Made by a program: the position numbers and the translations under genes. Under the pieces are notes generated by a model that saw only the letters and a program-made list of their open reading frames with translations, had not been told where the DNA came from and did no database searches. From an uncultured Blautia sp. (GTDB lineage Bacteria; Bacillota; Clostridia; Lachnospirales; Lachnospiraceae), in the NCBI GenBank assembly GCA_934394545.1, contig CAKRRG010000036.1:1-29254 (forward strand): DNA of 29,254 bases, written 5' to 3'. This document shows positions 15,827 to 24,935 of the stretch, one piece after another (the stretch's first letter is position 1; every line of letters begins with the position of its first letter).

Positions 15827-17320
15827 ATGATAAGTCAGACTTTAAGAGATGCTAGAAGATACGAAGATGCAATGGCTCAGAATATTACACCTTTGGAAAG
15901 ACCGGAATTTCATTTATCTCCAAAGGTTGGGTGGATGAATGATCCCAATGGTTTTTCTTATTACAAAGGTAAATTTCATTTATTTTACCAGTATTATCCA
16001 TATGATTCCCAGTGGGGACCAATGCACTGGGGACATGCAGTAAGTGAAGACCTTCTTCACTGGGAATACCTTCCGGCAGCCATTGCCCCAGATATGCCTT
16101 ATGATTACGTGGGATGTTTTTCCGGAAGTGCCATTACCCTTCCAGATGGAAAACAGCTTTTCATGTACACCAGTGTGCGCAAAGAAGCACAGCCGGATGG
16201 GGGTGTCCGCGATATACAGACACAAAGTCTTGCAGTTGGCGATGGAATGGATTATGAGAAGGATGTGCGAAATCCGATCCTTACAGTAAAGGATATGCCG
16301 GAAAACAGCAGTCCTTTTGATTTCCGCGATCCGAAAATGTGGAAATGCGAGGACGGCACCTACCGTTGCGTAATCGTAAATGACAGAGCAGACGGAACCG
16401 GCGGCCGCATTCTTCTGTATAGAAGTGAAGACGGATTTAACTGGGAGTTTGAATCCGTAATGCTTTCTAATGATGGCAGATTCGGAAAAATGTGGGAGTG
16501 CCCGGATTTCTTTACCCTGGATGGAAAAGATGTTGTACTTGTAAGCCCTCAGGATATGCTTCCAAAAGGCTTTGAGTATCATAATGGTGATGGAACTCTT
16601 TGCCTGATCGGTAAATTTGATGAGGAGACCAAAACCTTTATCCCGGAAAAAGATCAGGCAGTGGACTATGGTATCGACTATTATGCAATGCAGACAGTAA
16701 AAGCACCAGATGGAAGAAGAATTATGATCGGCTGGATGCAGAACTGGGATACATGCGCGAATAACAGAATTCCGAAGGGAAAATGGTTTGGACAGATGAG
16801 CCTTCCAAGAGAGCTTTCCATTAAAGATGGCCGTCTGATCCAGAAACCGGTTCGGGAAATTGAGAATCTTCGCACAAATAAGACAGAATATAAGAATGTT
16901 GCTTTTGAGGATGTAATTCGTCTGGACGGCATAGAGGGAAGATGCGTGGATATGGAAATCACTCTTCGCCCGGCAGATGCGCAGAACATTTATAAGAAAT
17001 TTGCAGTGCGTTTTGCTCAGAATGATACGTATCATACAGCGGTAAGCTTCCGCCCGTATGAATCTGTATTGAAAATCGACCGTAAATTCTCCGGCTCCAG
17101 ACGCGCAATTATCCATCAGAGAAGAAGCCTTGTGAACAGTGAAAATGGAGAGATTAAGCTTCGTCTGATCCTGGACCGCTTTAGTGCGGAGGTTTTTGTA
17201 AATGATGGAGAGCATGTGATGACTGCAACGATCTATACAGATCTGGAGGCAGATGGAATTTCCTTCTTTGCAGATGGCAAAGTGGAAATGGACGTTACGA
17301 AGTACGAGCTGAAGCTTTGA
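15827..17320 (+). CDS. GH32 sucrase (sucrose / sucrose-6-phosphate hydrolase, beta-fructosidase)
   Basis: This enzyme removes beta-linked fructose from sucrose or short fructans. The 497 residues have no signal peptide, so it works inside the cell on imported sugar. The GH32 motifs are complete: WMNDPNG (36-42, nucleophile Asp39), FRDP (Asp168 stabiliser) and WECPD (Glu224 acid/base), followed by the C-terminal beta-sandwich. The ATG at 15827 was chosen because AGGAG ends about eight bases before it; a GTG at 15821 is too close. With an ABC rather than PTS remnant upstream, free sucrose is the likelier substrate over sucrose-6-phosphate. The GH13 gene follows after 31 bp. Confidence 0.92.
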   Translation: MISQTLRDARRYEDAMAQNITPLERPEFHLSPKVGWMNDPNGFSYYKGKFHLFYQYYPYDSQWGPMHWGHAVSEDLLHWEYLPAAIAPDMPYDYVGCFSGSAITLPDGKQLFMYTSVRKEAQPDGGVRDIQTQSLAVGDGMDYEKDVRNPILTVKDMPENSSPFDFRDPKMWKCEDGTYRCVIVNDRADGTGGRILLYRSEDGFNWEFESVMLSNDGRFGKMWECPDFFTLDGKDVVLVSPQDMLPKGFEYHNGDGTLCLIGKFDEETKTFIPEKDQAVDYGIDYYAMQTVKAPDGRRIMIGWMQNWDTCANNRIPKGKWFGQMSLPRELSIKDGRLIQKPVREIENLRTNKTEYKNVAFEDVIRLDGIEGRCVDMEITLRPADAQNIYKKFAVRFAQNDTYHTAVSFRPYESVLKIDRKFSGSRRAIIHQRRSLVNSENGEIKLRLILDRFSAEVFVNDGEHVMTATIYTDLEADGISFFADGKVEMDVTKYELKL

Positions 17321-17351
17321 GGATTGCTGGCAGATACGAGGAGGACATAAA

Positions 17352-19229
17352 GTGAATCAAAGGGAACGAAAAAAAAGAACAACAAAAGCGGTGGAAGTAA
17401 CGGATAAAACTTTCCAGAACCGTATGACGGAAAAAATAGATGAATTACGTTGGCTGTACATGGAGCTTTATGGAAATGATTCCATGTTCGCTGAGTTATG
17501 CGACCAACTGCACCGCTTCTACAAAGAACGAACCGGCACATTGAAGGCGCTGGATCGAAAGCGCGAAGCAGATCCAGGCTGGTACAAGAAAAATGACATG
17601 CTTGGCATGATGTTTTACATAGACAATTTTGCGGGAAACATGAAAGGTGTGGAAAGCAAGATTGACTATCTGGAAAAAAACAACGTAAATTACATTCACC
17701 TGATGCCGTTCCTGGATACGCCGAAAGGCCGTTCTGATGGCGGTTATGCAGTGGCTGATTTCCGTAAAGTACAGGAAAATCTGGGGACGATGGAGGATCT
17801 GGAGGAACTTACAGGTGCCTGCCACCAGAAAGGCATCAGTGTATGTATGGATTTTGTCATGAATCATACTTCTGAGGATCATGAATGGGCGAAAAAAGCC
17901 CGCCAGGGCGACGGGGAATATATGAGTCGTTACTTTTTCTACGACAATCCATATATTCCGTCCCTCTATGAGAAAACAGTGCCTCAGGTATTTCCGACTA
18001 CAGCACCAGGAAATTTCACCTGGCTGCCGGAAATCGGGCATTATGTAATGACAACCTTTTACCCTTATCAGTGGGATCTGAATTATGGAAATCCGCGGGT
18101 TTTTAATGAGATGATGTATAATTTCCTATTCCTCGCAAATAAGGGAATTGATGTAATTCGAATTGATGCAGTTCCTTATATCTGGAAAGAACTGAATACA
18201 TCTTGCAGAAATCTTCCTCAGGTACATACAATCGTGCGTATGATGCGTCTGATCAGTGAGATTGTATGCCCGGGAGTGATTCTTCTTGGAGAGGTGGTTA
18301 TGGAGCCTGAAAAGGTTGTGCCATATTTTGGAACGGTAGAAAAACCGGAATGCCATATGCTTTACAATGTAACGACTATGGCAACCACCTGGCATACGGT
18401 TGCCACCAGGGATGTGCGCCTTCTGAAAAAACAGCTTGATATTGTAAATGGCCTGCCGAAGGATTACGTGTTCCTGAATTATCTGCGCTGTCACGATGAT
18501 ATTGGCTGGGGACTGGATTATGCCACACTTCAGCAAGAGGGCATTGAAGAACGTTCTCATAAGAAATATCTCAATGATTATTTCCAAGGTTTTGCAGGGG
18601 AGAGCAACAGCCGAGGAGTGCTTTACAATGAGGACCCAGTTACCGGAGATGCAAGATTCTGCGGAACTACCGCATCCATGTGCGGTATTGAGAAGGCTGG
18701 ATTTGAGAAAAACAAAACGGCGATGGAAAGAGCAATCCAGATGGATGTTATGCTTCATGCCTATATGTTCATGCAGTCCGGAATTCCTGTGATCTACAGT
18801 GGAGACGAAATCGGACAGGTAAATGATTATTCATACAAAAATGATCCGGACAAAGCACCGGATTCCCGATATATTCACAGAGGGGCTATGAATTGGGATC
18901 GTGCAGCTATGAGCAGCAATGCCAGAACCGTGGAGGGTAAATTGAACAAACGTCTGCTTCAGCTGGAAAAAATCCGCAAAACAGAGAAAGCATTTATGAC
19001 AAATGCGGATACTTGGACTGTGGATACCTGGGACAACAGTATTCTCTGCATTGGCCGTTATTATGAAGGGGAGAAAATTTACGGCCTGTTTAATTTTAGC
19101 GAATATGATAAGACAGCATGGATTAATGAACGTGATGGAATTTACAAGGATCTGATCACCGGACAGGAGATGGAAGCAGCAGGTGTAAATGTGCCTGCAT
19201 ATGGATTCTTCTGGCTGAAGAAGAAATAA
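17352..19229 (+). CDS. GH13 amylosucrase-like glucosyltransferase
   Basis: These 625 residues resemble amylosucrase (GH13 subfamily 4), which splits sucrose, releases fructose and moves glucose onto an alpha-1,4-glucan or water. Visible features are an N-terminal helical region (about 20-85), DFVMNHT (167-173), GIDVIRIDAV with nucleophile Asp272, LLGEV with acid/base Glu314, RCHDDIGW with Asp382, and DSRYIHR near residue 510, which fits the sugar-binding Arg of Neisseria amylosucrase. There is no signal peptide. It starts with GTG at 17352 after GAGGAGG. A sucrose hydrolase is possible; the sequence alone does not tell hydrolysis from transfer. Being paired with GH32, both act on sucrose. Confidence 0.88.
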   Translation: MNQRERKKRTTKAVEVTDKTFQNRMTEKIDELRWLYMELYGNDSMFAELCDQLHRFYKERTGTLKALDRKREADPGWYKKNDMLGMMFYIDNFAGNMKGVESKIDYLEKNNVNYIHLMPFLDTPKGRSDGGYAVADFRKVQENLGTMEDLEELTGACHQKGISVCMDFVMNHTSEDHEWAKKARQGDGEYMSRYFFYDNPYIPSLYEKTVPQVFPTTAPGNFTWLPEIGHYVMTTFYPYQWDLNYGNPRVFNEMMYNFLFLANKGIDVIRIDAVPYIWKELNTSCRNLPQVHTIVRMMRLISEIVCPGVILLGEVVMEPEKVVPYFGTVEKPECHMLYNVTTMATTWHTVATRDVRLLKKQLDIVNGLPKDYVFLNYLRCHDDIGWGLDYATLQQEGIEERSHKKYLNDYFQGFAGESNSRGVLYNEDPVTGDARFCGTTASMCGIEKAGFEKNKTAMERAIQMDVMLHAYMFMQSGIPVIYSGDEIGQVNDYSYKNDPDKAPDSRYIHRGAMNWDRAAMSSNARTVEGKLNKRLLQLEKIRKTEKAFMTNADTWTVDTWDNSILCIGRYYEGEKIYGLFNFSEYDKTAWINERDGIYKDLITGQEMEAAGVNVPAYGFFWLKKK

Positions 19230-19236
19230 AAGCTTT

Positions 19237-19827
19237 TTAACAGTAAACCTCTGGAGGTATTTGCCCAAAGGGAATTACCTCCGGCTGTTTGTCAGGATGG
19301 TCTGCAATTATTTTCTCCATCCAGACCATATTGTACCAACGACCAAACTTATAAGCGCATTTGTGGAACTCTCCGATCATGGAGTAGCCTAGGTGAGTGT
19401 GAAACTGAATGCTGTTATGGTTCAGATATTCATCATCCACTACAGGACTTGCGATGCAGGCGTTTAAGTTAGTCATATTCTGGGCGGCAAGGGCTTTTTC
19501 CAGAGACATGTAAAGTGCCTTGCCGATCCCGGATTTTTTTTTGCTTTCTTTTACATAAATAGAGGTTTCCACAGACCAGGCGTAAGCAGCCCGGGCATGA
19601 AGAGGGCCTGCATAGGCGTAGCCAACGATGCTTTTGCCTGCAGTTCTTTCTGCAACCAGATAAGGATAATGCTGCAAGGTATGTCGGATCCGCTGGCGGA
19701 ATTCTTCTACGGATGGAACGGTATATTCGAAGGTGATTGCAGTATGCTCCACGTAGGGAGCATAGATAGCAAGAAGTGCCTCAGCATCAGCAGGTGTGGC
19801 AGGGCGGATAATAACAGATGATGACAT
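19237..19827 (-). CDS. GNAT-family N-acetyltransferase, phosphinothricin-acetyltransferase-like
   Basis: This 196-residue enzyme has the GNAT fold, with an N-terminal IRPATPADAEALLAIYAPYV and the acetyl-CoA loop KKKSGIGKAL (96-105). The arrangement, including FEYTVPSVEEF and the late HTHLGYSMIGEFHKCAYKFGRWYNMVWMEK region, is that of the Pat/Bar-like branch that acetylates small amines or amino-acid analogues. The natural substrate is unknown. The ATG at 19827 was chosen because AGGAG lies ten bases before it. It is read after the FliB-like gene with a 50-bp gap. It converges on the GH13 gene with only seven bases between the stops. Confidence 0.88.
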   Translation of the reverse strand: MSSSVIIRPATPADAEALLAIYAPYVEHTAITFEYTVPSVEEFRQRIRHTLQHYPYLVAERTAGKSIVGYAYAGPLHARAAYAWSVETSIYVKESKKKSGIGKALYMSLEKALAAQNMTNLNACIASPVVDDEYLNHNSIQFHTHLGYSMIGEFHKCAYKFGRWYNMVWMEKIIADHPDKQPEVIPFGQIPPEVYC

Positions 19828-19877
19828 ATCAAAAATTCTCCTTTGGCATTTGGAAAAGTCTTTTTTCTTTAAAGCTT

Positions 19878-21053
19878 TCAGCAAATTCGAAGCATGTTTT
19901 CCAGGGCAAACAGTTTCTCTGTGGCAAGTACATTCTCAAATGCATTCAGATTCAGATCGGAATGTTCCAGTTCTCTGGAAAAACGGTAGCAGATATTGAT
20001 CTGATCCTCCAGACAAAATACACGGCCATTTTTTAAATAAGTTCCCATATCCAGTTCATGGATCAGCAGGGTACATAAAACAGCCATTTTCACCTTGGCA
20101 AAAATTTCACCATCATAAACAGCCCCGCAAAAATACGTGTACATCCAATATACAAGCAGCTGTTCTTCCTGGATGTTCCAGTCCGGATATGCGCCTTGGA
20201 AATCTGTCACATGCTGACGGTAAAGCGATTTGTCCATTGCCTTGGAGGAGTCTGCGGAATTGGCATTGTGATACAGTGTCATCAGATTTTCCTTCAAAAA
20301 ATCATGCCATCCTGGCCGGAGTACTTCCATTTTTGGGATGATTGCTTTCCACATTTCTTTTAATAATTCATCAGGAGCAGCCTTCTGATTCATATGCTTC
20401 TGTACCTTTTCCGTAAAAGCCTTCCCGAATCCGGAAGCTTTATGACGTTCTCTTAAGTTTTCCCATTTAAAAAGTTCATTCCGGTCTATGGAACGCTGGA
20501 AATCACTGGCAGCAGCAAGCATTTTCCACATACGAAGGCGAATGGGGAGCTGACGGTTCTGCAGGATCTCCAGAAAATAATCCCGGGTGTCTTCCAGAGC
20601 AGTAAAAAGCATATAATCAAAGTCATCATAGTTTTCTTGTGGAGAAGGAACCTCCGCTGTCTGAAAGCCTGTTTTTTCTTTTCGGGAAAGAAGGATCCGT
20701 GCTGCCTCCGGGCAGGAAAGTGAAAGAGAATATTCCCGAAGTCCCTCAAATTCTTCGATGTGCCTTGGATATTTCCGACAGGTGTCGCACAGCATTCTTT
20801 TGCCGGCTTCACTGTAAATATCACAGAGATTATCATCATTCAGGAAAGCACACCGTCTGTTGTATTGACGGAAAACCTGCTCCTTCCAATCAATGTCATT
20901 ATGAAGCCTGCCTCGGAAAGGACCCTTTACACGGCGGTATTTTTTCAGACTTTTGTGGTCGATGACGATTTGCCATCCTGCACAGCAGGTATCAGGACAG
21001 GCACCTGCAATGCAGGAAAATTCTTTATAATAATCAGGTCTTGTGATCTGCAT
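19878..21053 (-). CDS. FliB-like Cys-rich protein (flagellin lysine N-methylase family)
   Basis: These 391 residues match the FliB family. The N-terminal Cys pattern is clear: CIAGACPDTCC (Cys14, 19, 23, 24), Cys68, Cys77 and CDTC (Cys89, Cys92), consistent with a metal or iron-sulphur site. The rest is helical. FliB of Salmonella methylates lysines of flagellin, but many non-motile Firmicutes carry homologues, and no flagellar gene is in this window, so another protein may be the target. The ATG at 21053 follows AGGAGG. A promoter lies at 21110-21138. Confidence 0.83.
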   Translation of the reverse strand: MQITRPDYYKEFSCIAGACPDTCCAGWQIVIDHKSLKKYRRVKGPFRGRLHNDIDWKEQVFRQYNRRCAFLNDDNLCDIYSEAGKRMLCDTCRKYPRHIEEFEGLREYSLSLSCPEAARILLSRKEKTGFQTAEVPSPQENYDDFDYMLFTALEDTRDYFLEILQNRQLPIRLRMWKMLAAASDFQRSIDRNELFKWENLRERHKASGFGKAFTEKVQKHMNQKAAPDELLKEMWKAIIPKMEVLRPGWHDFLKENLMTLYHNANSADSSKAMDKSLYRQHVTDFQGAYPDWNIQEEQLLVYWMYTYFCGAVYDGEIFAKVKMAVLCTLLIHELDMGTYLKNGRVFCLEDQINICYRFSRELEHSDLNLNAFENVLATEKLFALENMLRIC

Positions 21054-21109
21054 GAAAAACCTCCTGAAACAAAAGAACAATTAGTTCTGGAATAAAAAGA
21101 TGCAACGTT

Positions 21110-21138
21110 ATTATAAAATATGGTGTGGGATTGTGCAA
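21110..21138 (-). promoter_or_regulatory. Predicted promoter of the FliB-like gene
   Basis: On the minus strand TTGCAC (21138-21133), a 17-bp spacer and perfect TATAAT (21115-21110) lie about 57 bp before the start codon. Confidence 0.55.
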
Positions 21139-21170
21139 GAAAGGAACCATAATTTTTTGTGAGGAATGCG

Positions 21171-21199
21171 TTGACATTGGGATTTTACCCTGTTAAACT
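21171..21199 (+). promoter_or_regulatory. Predicted promoter of the REC/HD-GYP gene
   Basis: Perfect TTGACA (21171-21176), a 17-bp spacer ending in TGT, and TAAACT (21194-21199) make an extended -10 promoter. It leaves a leader of roughly 110 bases. A second TATAAT at 21239-21244 lacks a properly spaced -35 box. Confidence 0.5.
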
Positions 21200-21314
21200 G
21201 TATTTACATTTCTAGATACTCTTGACATGAATCCCCGATATAATAAAAGAAATGCAAACAGGGCTGCAAGGGTGATGGGGAAGAAATCAAATAGCACTTG
21301 CAAGGGAAGTATAA

Positions 21315-23741
21315 ATGAGTGAAGTATTAATGCAGCGGAGACAGAAGGTTTTAATTGCAGATGATTCTGAGATGAATCGTGATCTTCTGGCAGCAATTCT
21401 TGAAGATGAATATGAAATTATACAGGCGAAAGACGGAGTCCAGGCGGTGGACTATCTGCAGAAGCATGGAGAGGAGCTCTCTCTGGTGCTTCTGGATCTT
21501 GTTATGCCGAAGATGGATGGCTTCGAAGTACTGGTATATATGAATAAGGAGCATTGGATCAATTATGTTCCGGTAGTCATTATTTCCGCAGAGGATTCTC
21601 CTGCATGTGTGAAGAGAGGCTATGATCTGGGGGCAACTGATTTTATTGGGAAGCCCTTTGATGGAAATATGGTGCGCCGCCGTTCGGAGAATGCCATTTT
21701 GCTGGGTGCGAAGCAGCGGCGGATGACGAGTATCGTAAGCAATCAGATATATGAGAAGGAGAAGAGCGGCAAGCTGATGATCAGTATTCTTTCTCATATT
21801 GTAGAGTTTCGTAATGGGGAGAGTGGGCTTCATGTTCTTCATATCCAGGTGCTCACAGATATGCTTTTGCGGCATCTGGTACAGAAGGAGAACAATCCTT
21901 ACAGTATAAGTAAGGAACAGATTGGATTGATCAGTATAGCATCTGCTTTACATGACATTGGTAAAATTACGATTCCGGATGAGATCCTGAATAAACCTGG
22001 CAGACTGACCGCTGAAGAGTTTGTGGTTATGAAGGGACATTCCATGGCAGGAGCCAATATGCTGGAACAGCTTCCTTTTGAACAGAAGAATGAGCCTCTT
22101 GTAAAGACGGCATATGAAATCTGCCGTTGGCACCATGAACGCTATGATGGCGGTGGCTATCCAGATGGCTTGAAGGGCGAGGAAATTCCGATCTCTGCCC
22201 AGGCAGTTTCTCTTGCAGATGTATATGATGCACTTACCAGCGAACGATGTTACAAGAATGCATATTCCCATGAGAAGGCGATTGAGATGATACTTGCCGG
22301 ACAATGTGGTGCATTTAATCCATTGCTTCTGGAGTGTCTGCTAGATATTTCCGGTGCCCTTAAGAAAGAAATGGGCACGAAGACAAATGGCAGCTATGAT
22401 CATTTGGATGTGTCCGGCATAGCGAATAAGTTCCATGATTTGGAATTGGAAGCTTCCGAGAAGATTGTACAGCAGCTGGAATGTGAGAGACAGCGTTCCG
22501 GTTTTCTGGCAGATACCTCTGGCAGTATTGTTTTTACATATACAGTTTCTCCACCTCTGCTGAATGTAAATGGAGCCGGCTCCAAGAGAACGGGGATTAC
22601 AGAACCTATATTTTCTCCATTAGAGAAGGATGGAATTATCAGTAAGATGGTAGAGGCTGCTTCGCTGGAGCGTCTTCAGAAGAAAATCAGACAGGCTACC
22701 AGGGAAAATCCGAATGTAGTAAGTGATATTCAGCTAATCGATGGAAATAAGCCAGAACATTACCGCTGTGACTGTAAAGTGATCTGGGGCGCCGATGACC
22801 AGAGAGAGTACACCTGCATAATAGGGAGACTGACGGATGTTGATGAGAACTATGAAGTTGTAAGCGCTGCGAAGGAAGCGGCATTGTCACATAGCTATAG
22901 TCCTAAGTTTTCCAGTTTTTATCAAAGGTTTAAGACACAAGGCCTTGGGATTACCGGAGAGGAAGCGTGGGTTCTGCTTCAGTATCTGCAGATTACCTTT
23001 GATATAGTGCGGTTTGTGAATCCGGTTACCAGAAAGCTGCTTCATATAGAACGGAATGGCAGTGTGTGGGAGTCTGATCTTAACTGTTATACGGTATGGA
23101 AATGCGGAGGAGGCTGCAGCAACTGTATTTCTGCGACATGTCTGCGTACGAAGGAACGGATGATGAAATTTGAAATCGTAGAGGGAGACGTTTTTCAGGT
23201 GGTGTCCATGTATGCGGAGATTGATGAAAGTCCATGCTGTCTGGAATTGGTGACGAAGCTGGATGACTCTTTTATTCCGCAGGGATATTCCAGGGAAGAA
23301 GTGGTTGATTCCATCCGTGTTCATAAGGAGAAGATGTACATAGACCGGGTTACCGGAATTTATAATAAGCGCTATTATACCGATAAGCTGTGCCGGATGG
23401 AGCAAGTTGATGCTCTTGCAATGGCAGACATTAAGAATTTTAAGAAAATCAATGAGAGTTTTGGTCATCAGATGGGAGATGATGTACTTCGTCAGGTAGC
23501 CGACGTAATCCACAAGGCTGTAGAAGGCTGTGGGGATGCACTGCGATATGCCAGTGATGATTTCGTTCTTGTATTCTCCGACATTTCCAGAGATAATTTC
23601 GAGAATGTGTTGGATTTGATCCGCAAGAAGGTGGAAGCCTTGGTTTTTAAAGAGCTTCCTGGTGTAAAACTGGAGATTGTCATTACAGGAGTGTGCAAAC
23701 CTGGCAAGGTGGACGATCTGCTAGAGCAGATAAGGATCTGA
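21315..23741 (+). CDS. Response regulator with HD-GYP phosphodiesterase, Cys-rich sensor region and degenerate GGDEF domain
   Basis: These 808 residues hold, in order: a receiver domain (about 10-130, phospho-acceptor Asp61 in LLDLVMP); an HD-GYP domain (about 155-350) with HD at 213-214 and an intact HHERYDGGGYP; a PAS-like stretch (about 395-510); a second sensor-like region (about 545-650) with CGGGCSNCISATC (Cys597, 601, 604, 609); and a C-terminal GGDEF fold (about 675-808) whose motif reads ASDDF (746-750). The HD-GYP half should degrade c-di-GMP on phosphorylation. The GGDEF half lacks the glycine pair and should not make c-di-GMP, but may bind GTP or act as a regulator. No histidine kinase partner is adjacent. 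Confidence 0.9.
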   Translation: MSEVLMQRRQKVLIADDSEMNRDLLAAILEDEYEIIQAKDGVQAVDYLQKHGEELSLVLLDLVMPKMDGFEVLVYMNKEHWINYVPVVIISAEDSPACVKRGYDLGATDFIGKPFDGNMVRRRSENAILLGAKQRRMTSIVSNQIYEKEKSGKLMISILSHIVEFRNGESGLHVLHIQVLTDMLLRHLVQKENNPYSISKEQIGLISIASALHDIGKITIPDEILNKPGRLTAEEFVVMKGHSMAGANMLEQLPFEQKNEPLVKTAYEICRWHHERYDGGGYPDGLKGEEIPISAQAVSLADVYDALTSERCYKNAYSHEKAIEMILAGQCGAFNPLLLECLLDISGALKKEMGTKTNGSYDHLDVSGIANKFHDLELEASEKIVQQLECERQRSGFLADTSGSIVFTYTVSPPLLNVNGAGSKRTGITEPIFSPLEKDGIISKMVEAASLERLQKKIRQATRENPNVVSDIQLIDGNKPEHYRCDCKVIWGADDQREYTCIIGRLTDVDENYEVVSAAKEAALSHSYSPKFSSFYQRFKTQGLGITGEEAWVLLQYLQITFDIVRFVNPVTRKLLHIERNGSVWESDLNCYTVWKCGGGCSNCISATCLRTKERMMKFEIVEGDVFQVVSMYAEIDESPCCLELVTKLDDSFIPQGYSREEVVDSIRVHKEKMYIDRVTGIYNKRYYTDKLCRMEQVDALAMADIKNFKKINESFGHQMGDDVLRQVADVIHKAVEGCGDALRYASDDFVLVFSDISRDNFENVLDLIRKKVEALVFKELPGVKLEIVITGVCKPGKVDDLLEQIRI

Positions 23742-23772
23742 TAGGCCAATAATGAAATGAATATTTGAACAT

Positions 23773-23812
23773 AAAAAAATCCCGGCGGTCCGAAAACCGT
23801 ACGGGATTTTTT
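23773..23812. terminator. Bidirectional terminator between the REC/HD-GYP gene and glgD
   Basis: A-rich arm plus ATCCCG (23773-23784) pairs with CGGGATTTTTT (23802-23812), and an inner CGGT / ACCG extends the stem. Runs of A before and T after make it work for both converging genes. Confidence 0.88.
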
Positions 23813-23818
23813 GAAAAA

Positions 23819-24934
23819 TCAGATTCTGTCGCCTCTCTTGATGTATCCTGGAAGACCATCTTTGGAAACTACTTCTTTTACATGCTGGATTTTAACCAGT
23901 TTATCTACAACCTGATCCTCTACGTGAACGCCTTCTCCAATCTCCGTGCCGGCAAGAATAATACTGTTCTTGATAACGGCATCCTTATGAATCACACATC
24001 CACGGCCAATGATAGAGTTCTCGATCGTTCCCTCAATCTGGCAGCCATTGGAAACAACAGAGTTGCGAATCTCTGCTGTATCATAGTAATGGGTTGGGCA
24101 GGAATCATTGGTACGGGTATATATGGGCCATTCCGGATCGAACAGGGTCTGAGCTGCCTTAATGTCGATCAGATCCATGTTTGCATCATAATAACTCTGG
24201 AAATCTGTGATGGAGGCAAAAAATCCGCGATGGGAAACGCCACGTACATCCAGGTCGTTATGCATTTCATTAATAACATCTGTCAGTGTGAAGGCTGAGG
24301 AAATAGCTCTTGCCTTATGGATCAGCTCCACAAACAGGTCTTTCTTCATGATGTAGGTATCCATGAAGATGTTACGGTTCTTGGCATTGCCATGGTTTGG
24401 CTCAATAGAGAGAACACCCTTCTGCTTGTTCAGATTAAGAATGTTACAGTTCAGGAAAGAGTCCTTGGCATTGTCAACAGAATGGTAAAGCAAGGTAATA
24501 TCTGCTTCGGAATCAATATGCTGCTGGATCAGCTTGGAAAAATCTGCAGAATATACCATATAGTCAGGAGTAATGACAACATATGGATGATGCATTGCTT
24601 CAATGCACTCCAGGTTCTCGTAATAAGCAGCGATATCTGTATTATAAATATTGTCCCTCTGGCCTGCATCTGAGAAAAGGATCTGCAGCTTACCGCTCTT
24701 GGAGTTAATATTATAATGACGACCGGTACCTACATGTGCCACCAGTGTACGAGGCTTCTCCTGTACATAAATCTGGATGCGGTCAATATCACTGTTGCTC
24801 AGATTGGAAATCGGAAAGTCGATAACACGATATCTGCCCAGGAAAGAGAAGGCACCGATGGGACGATAGTCCTCAAGTCCCTCTACTCTGATATTTCTGG
24901 ATGATGAATTTACAATTCCAAATGCTTTATACAT
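23819..24934 (-). CDS. glgD: Glucose-1-phosphate adenylyltransferase regulatory subunit GlgD
   Basis: GlgD is the non-catalytic partner of GlgC in Firmicutes and raises the activity of the ADP-glucose pyrophosphorylase that feeds glycogen synthesis. The 371 residues share the fold of GlgC: RYRVIDFPISNLSNSDID near the N-terminus and a C-terminal left-handed beta helix (SVVSNGCQIEGTIENSIIG). The N-terminal nucleotide loop GGxGxRL is absent, replaced by GIVNSSSRN, as expected for GlgD. Its start lies one base after the glgC stop, so the subunits are translated together. Confidence 0.94.
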   Translation of the reverse strand: MYKAFGIVNSSSRNIRVEGLEDYRPIGAFSFLGRYRVIDFPISNLSNSDIDRIQIYVQEKPRTLVAHVGTGRHYNINSKSGKLQILFSDAGQRDNIYNTDIAAYYENLECIEAMHHPYVVITPDYMVYSADFSKLIQQHIDSEADITLLYHSVDNAKDSFLNCNILNLNKQKGVLSIEPNHGNAKNRNIFMDTYIMKKDLFVELIHKARAISSAFTLTDVINEMHNDLDVRGVSHRGFFASITDFQSYYDANMDLIDIKAAQTLFDPEWPIYTRTNDSCPTHYYDTAEIRNSVVSNGCQIEGTIENSIIGRGCVIHKDAVIKNSIILAGTEIGEGVHVEDQVVDKLVKIQHVKEVVSKDGLPGYIKRGDRI

Positions 24935-24935
24935 A

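Noticed and set aside
19240..19290. Hairpin GGAGGTA / TACCTCC near the end of the GNAT gene as a terminator
   Set aside because: It lies inside the coding end of the gene, has a long imperfect loop and no T run close to the stem.
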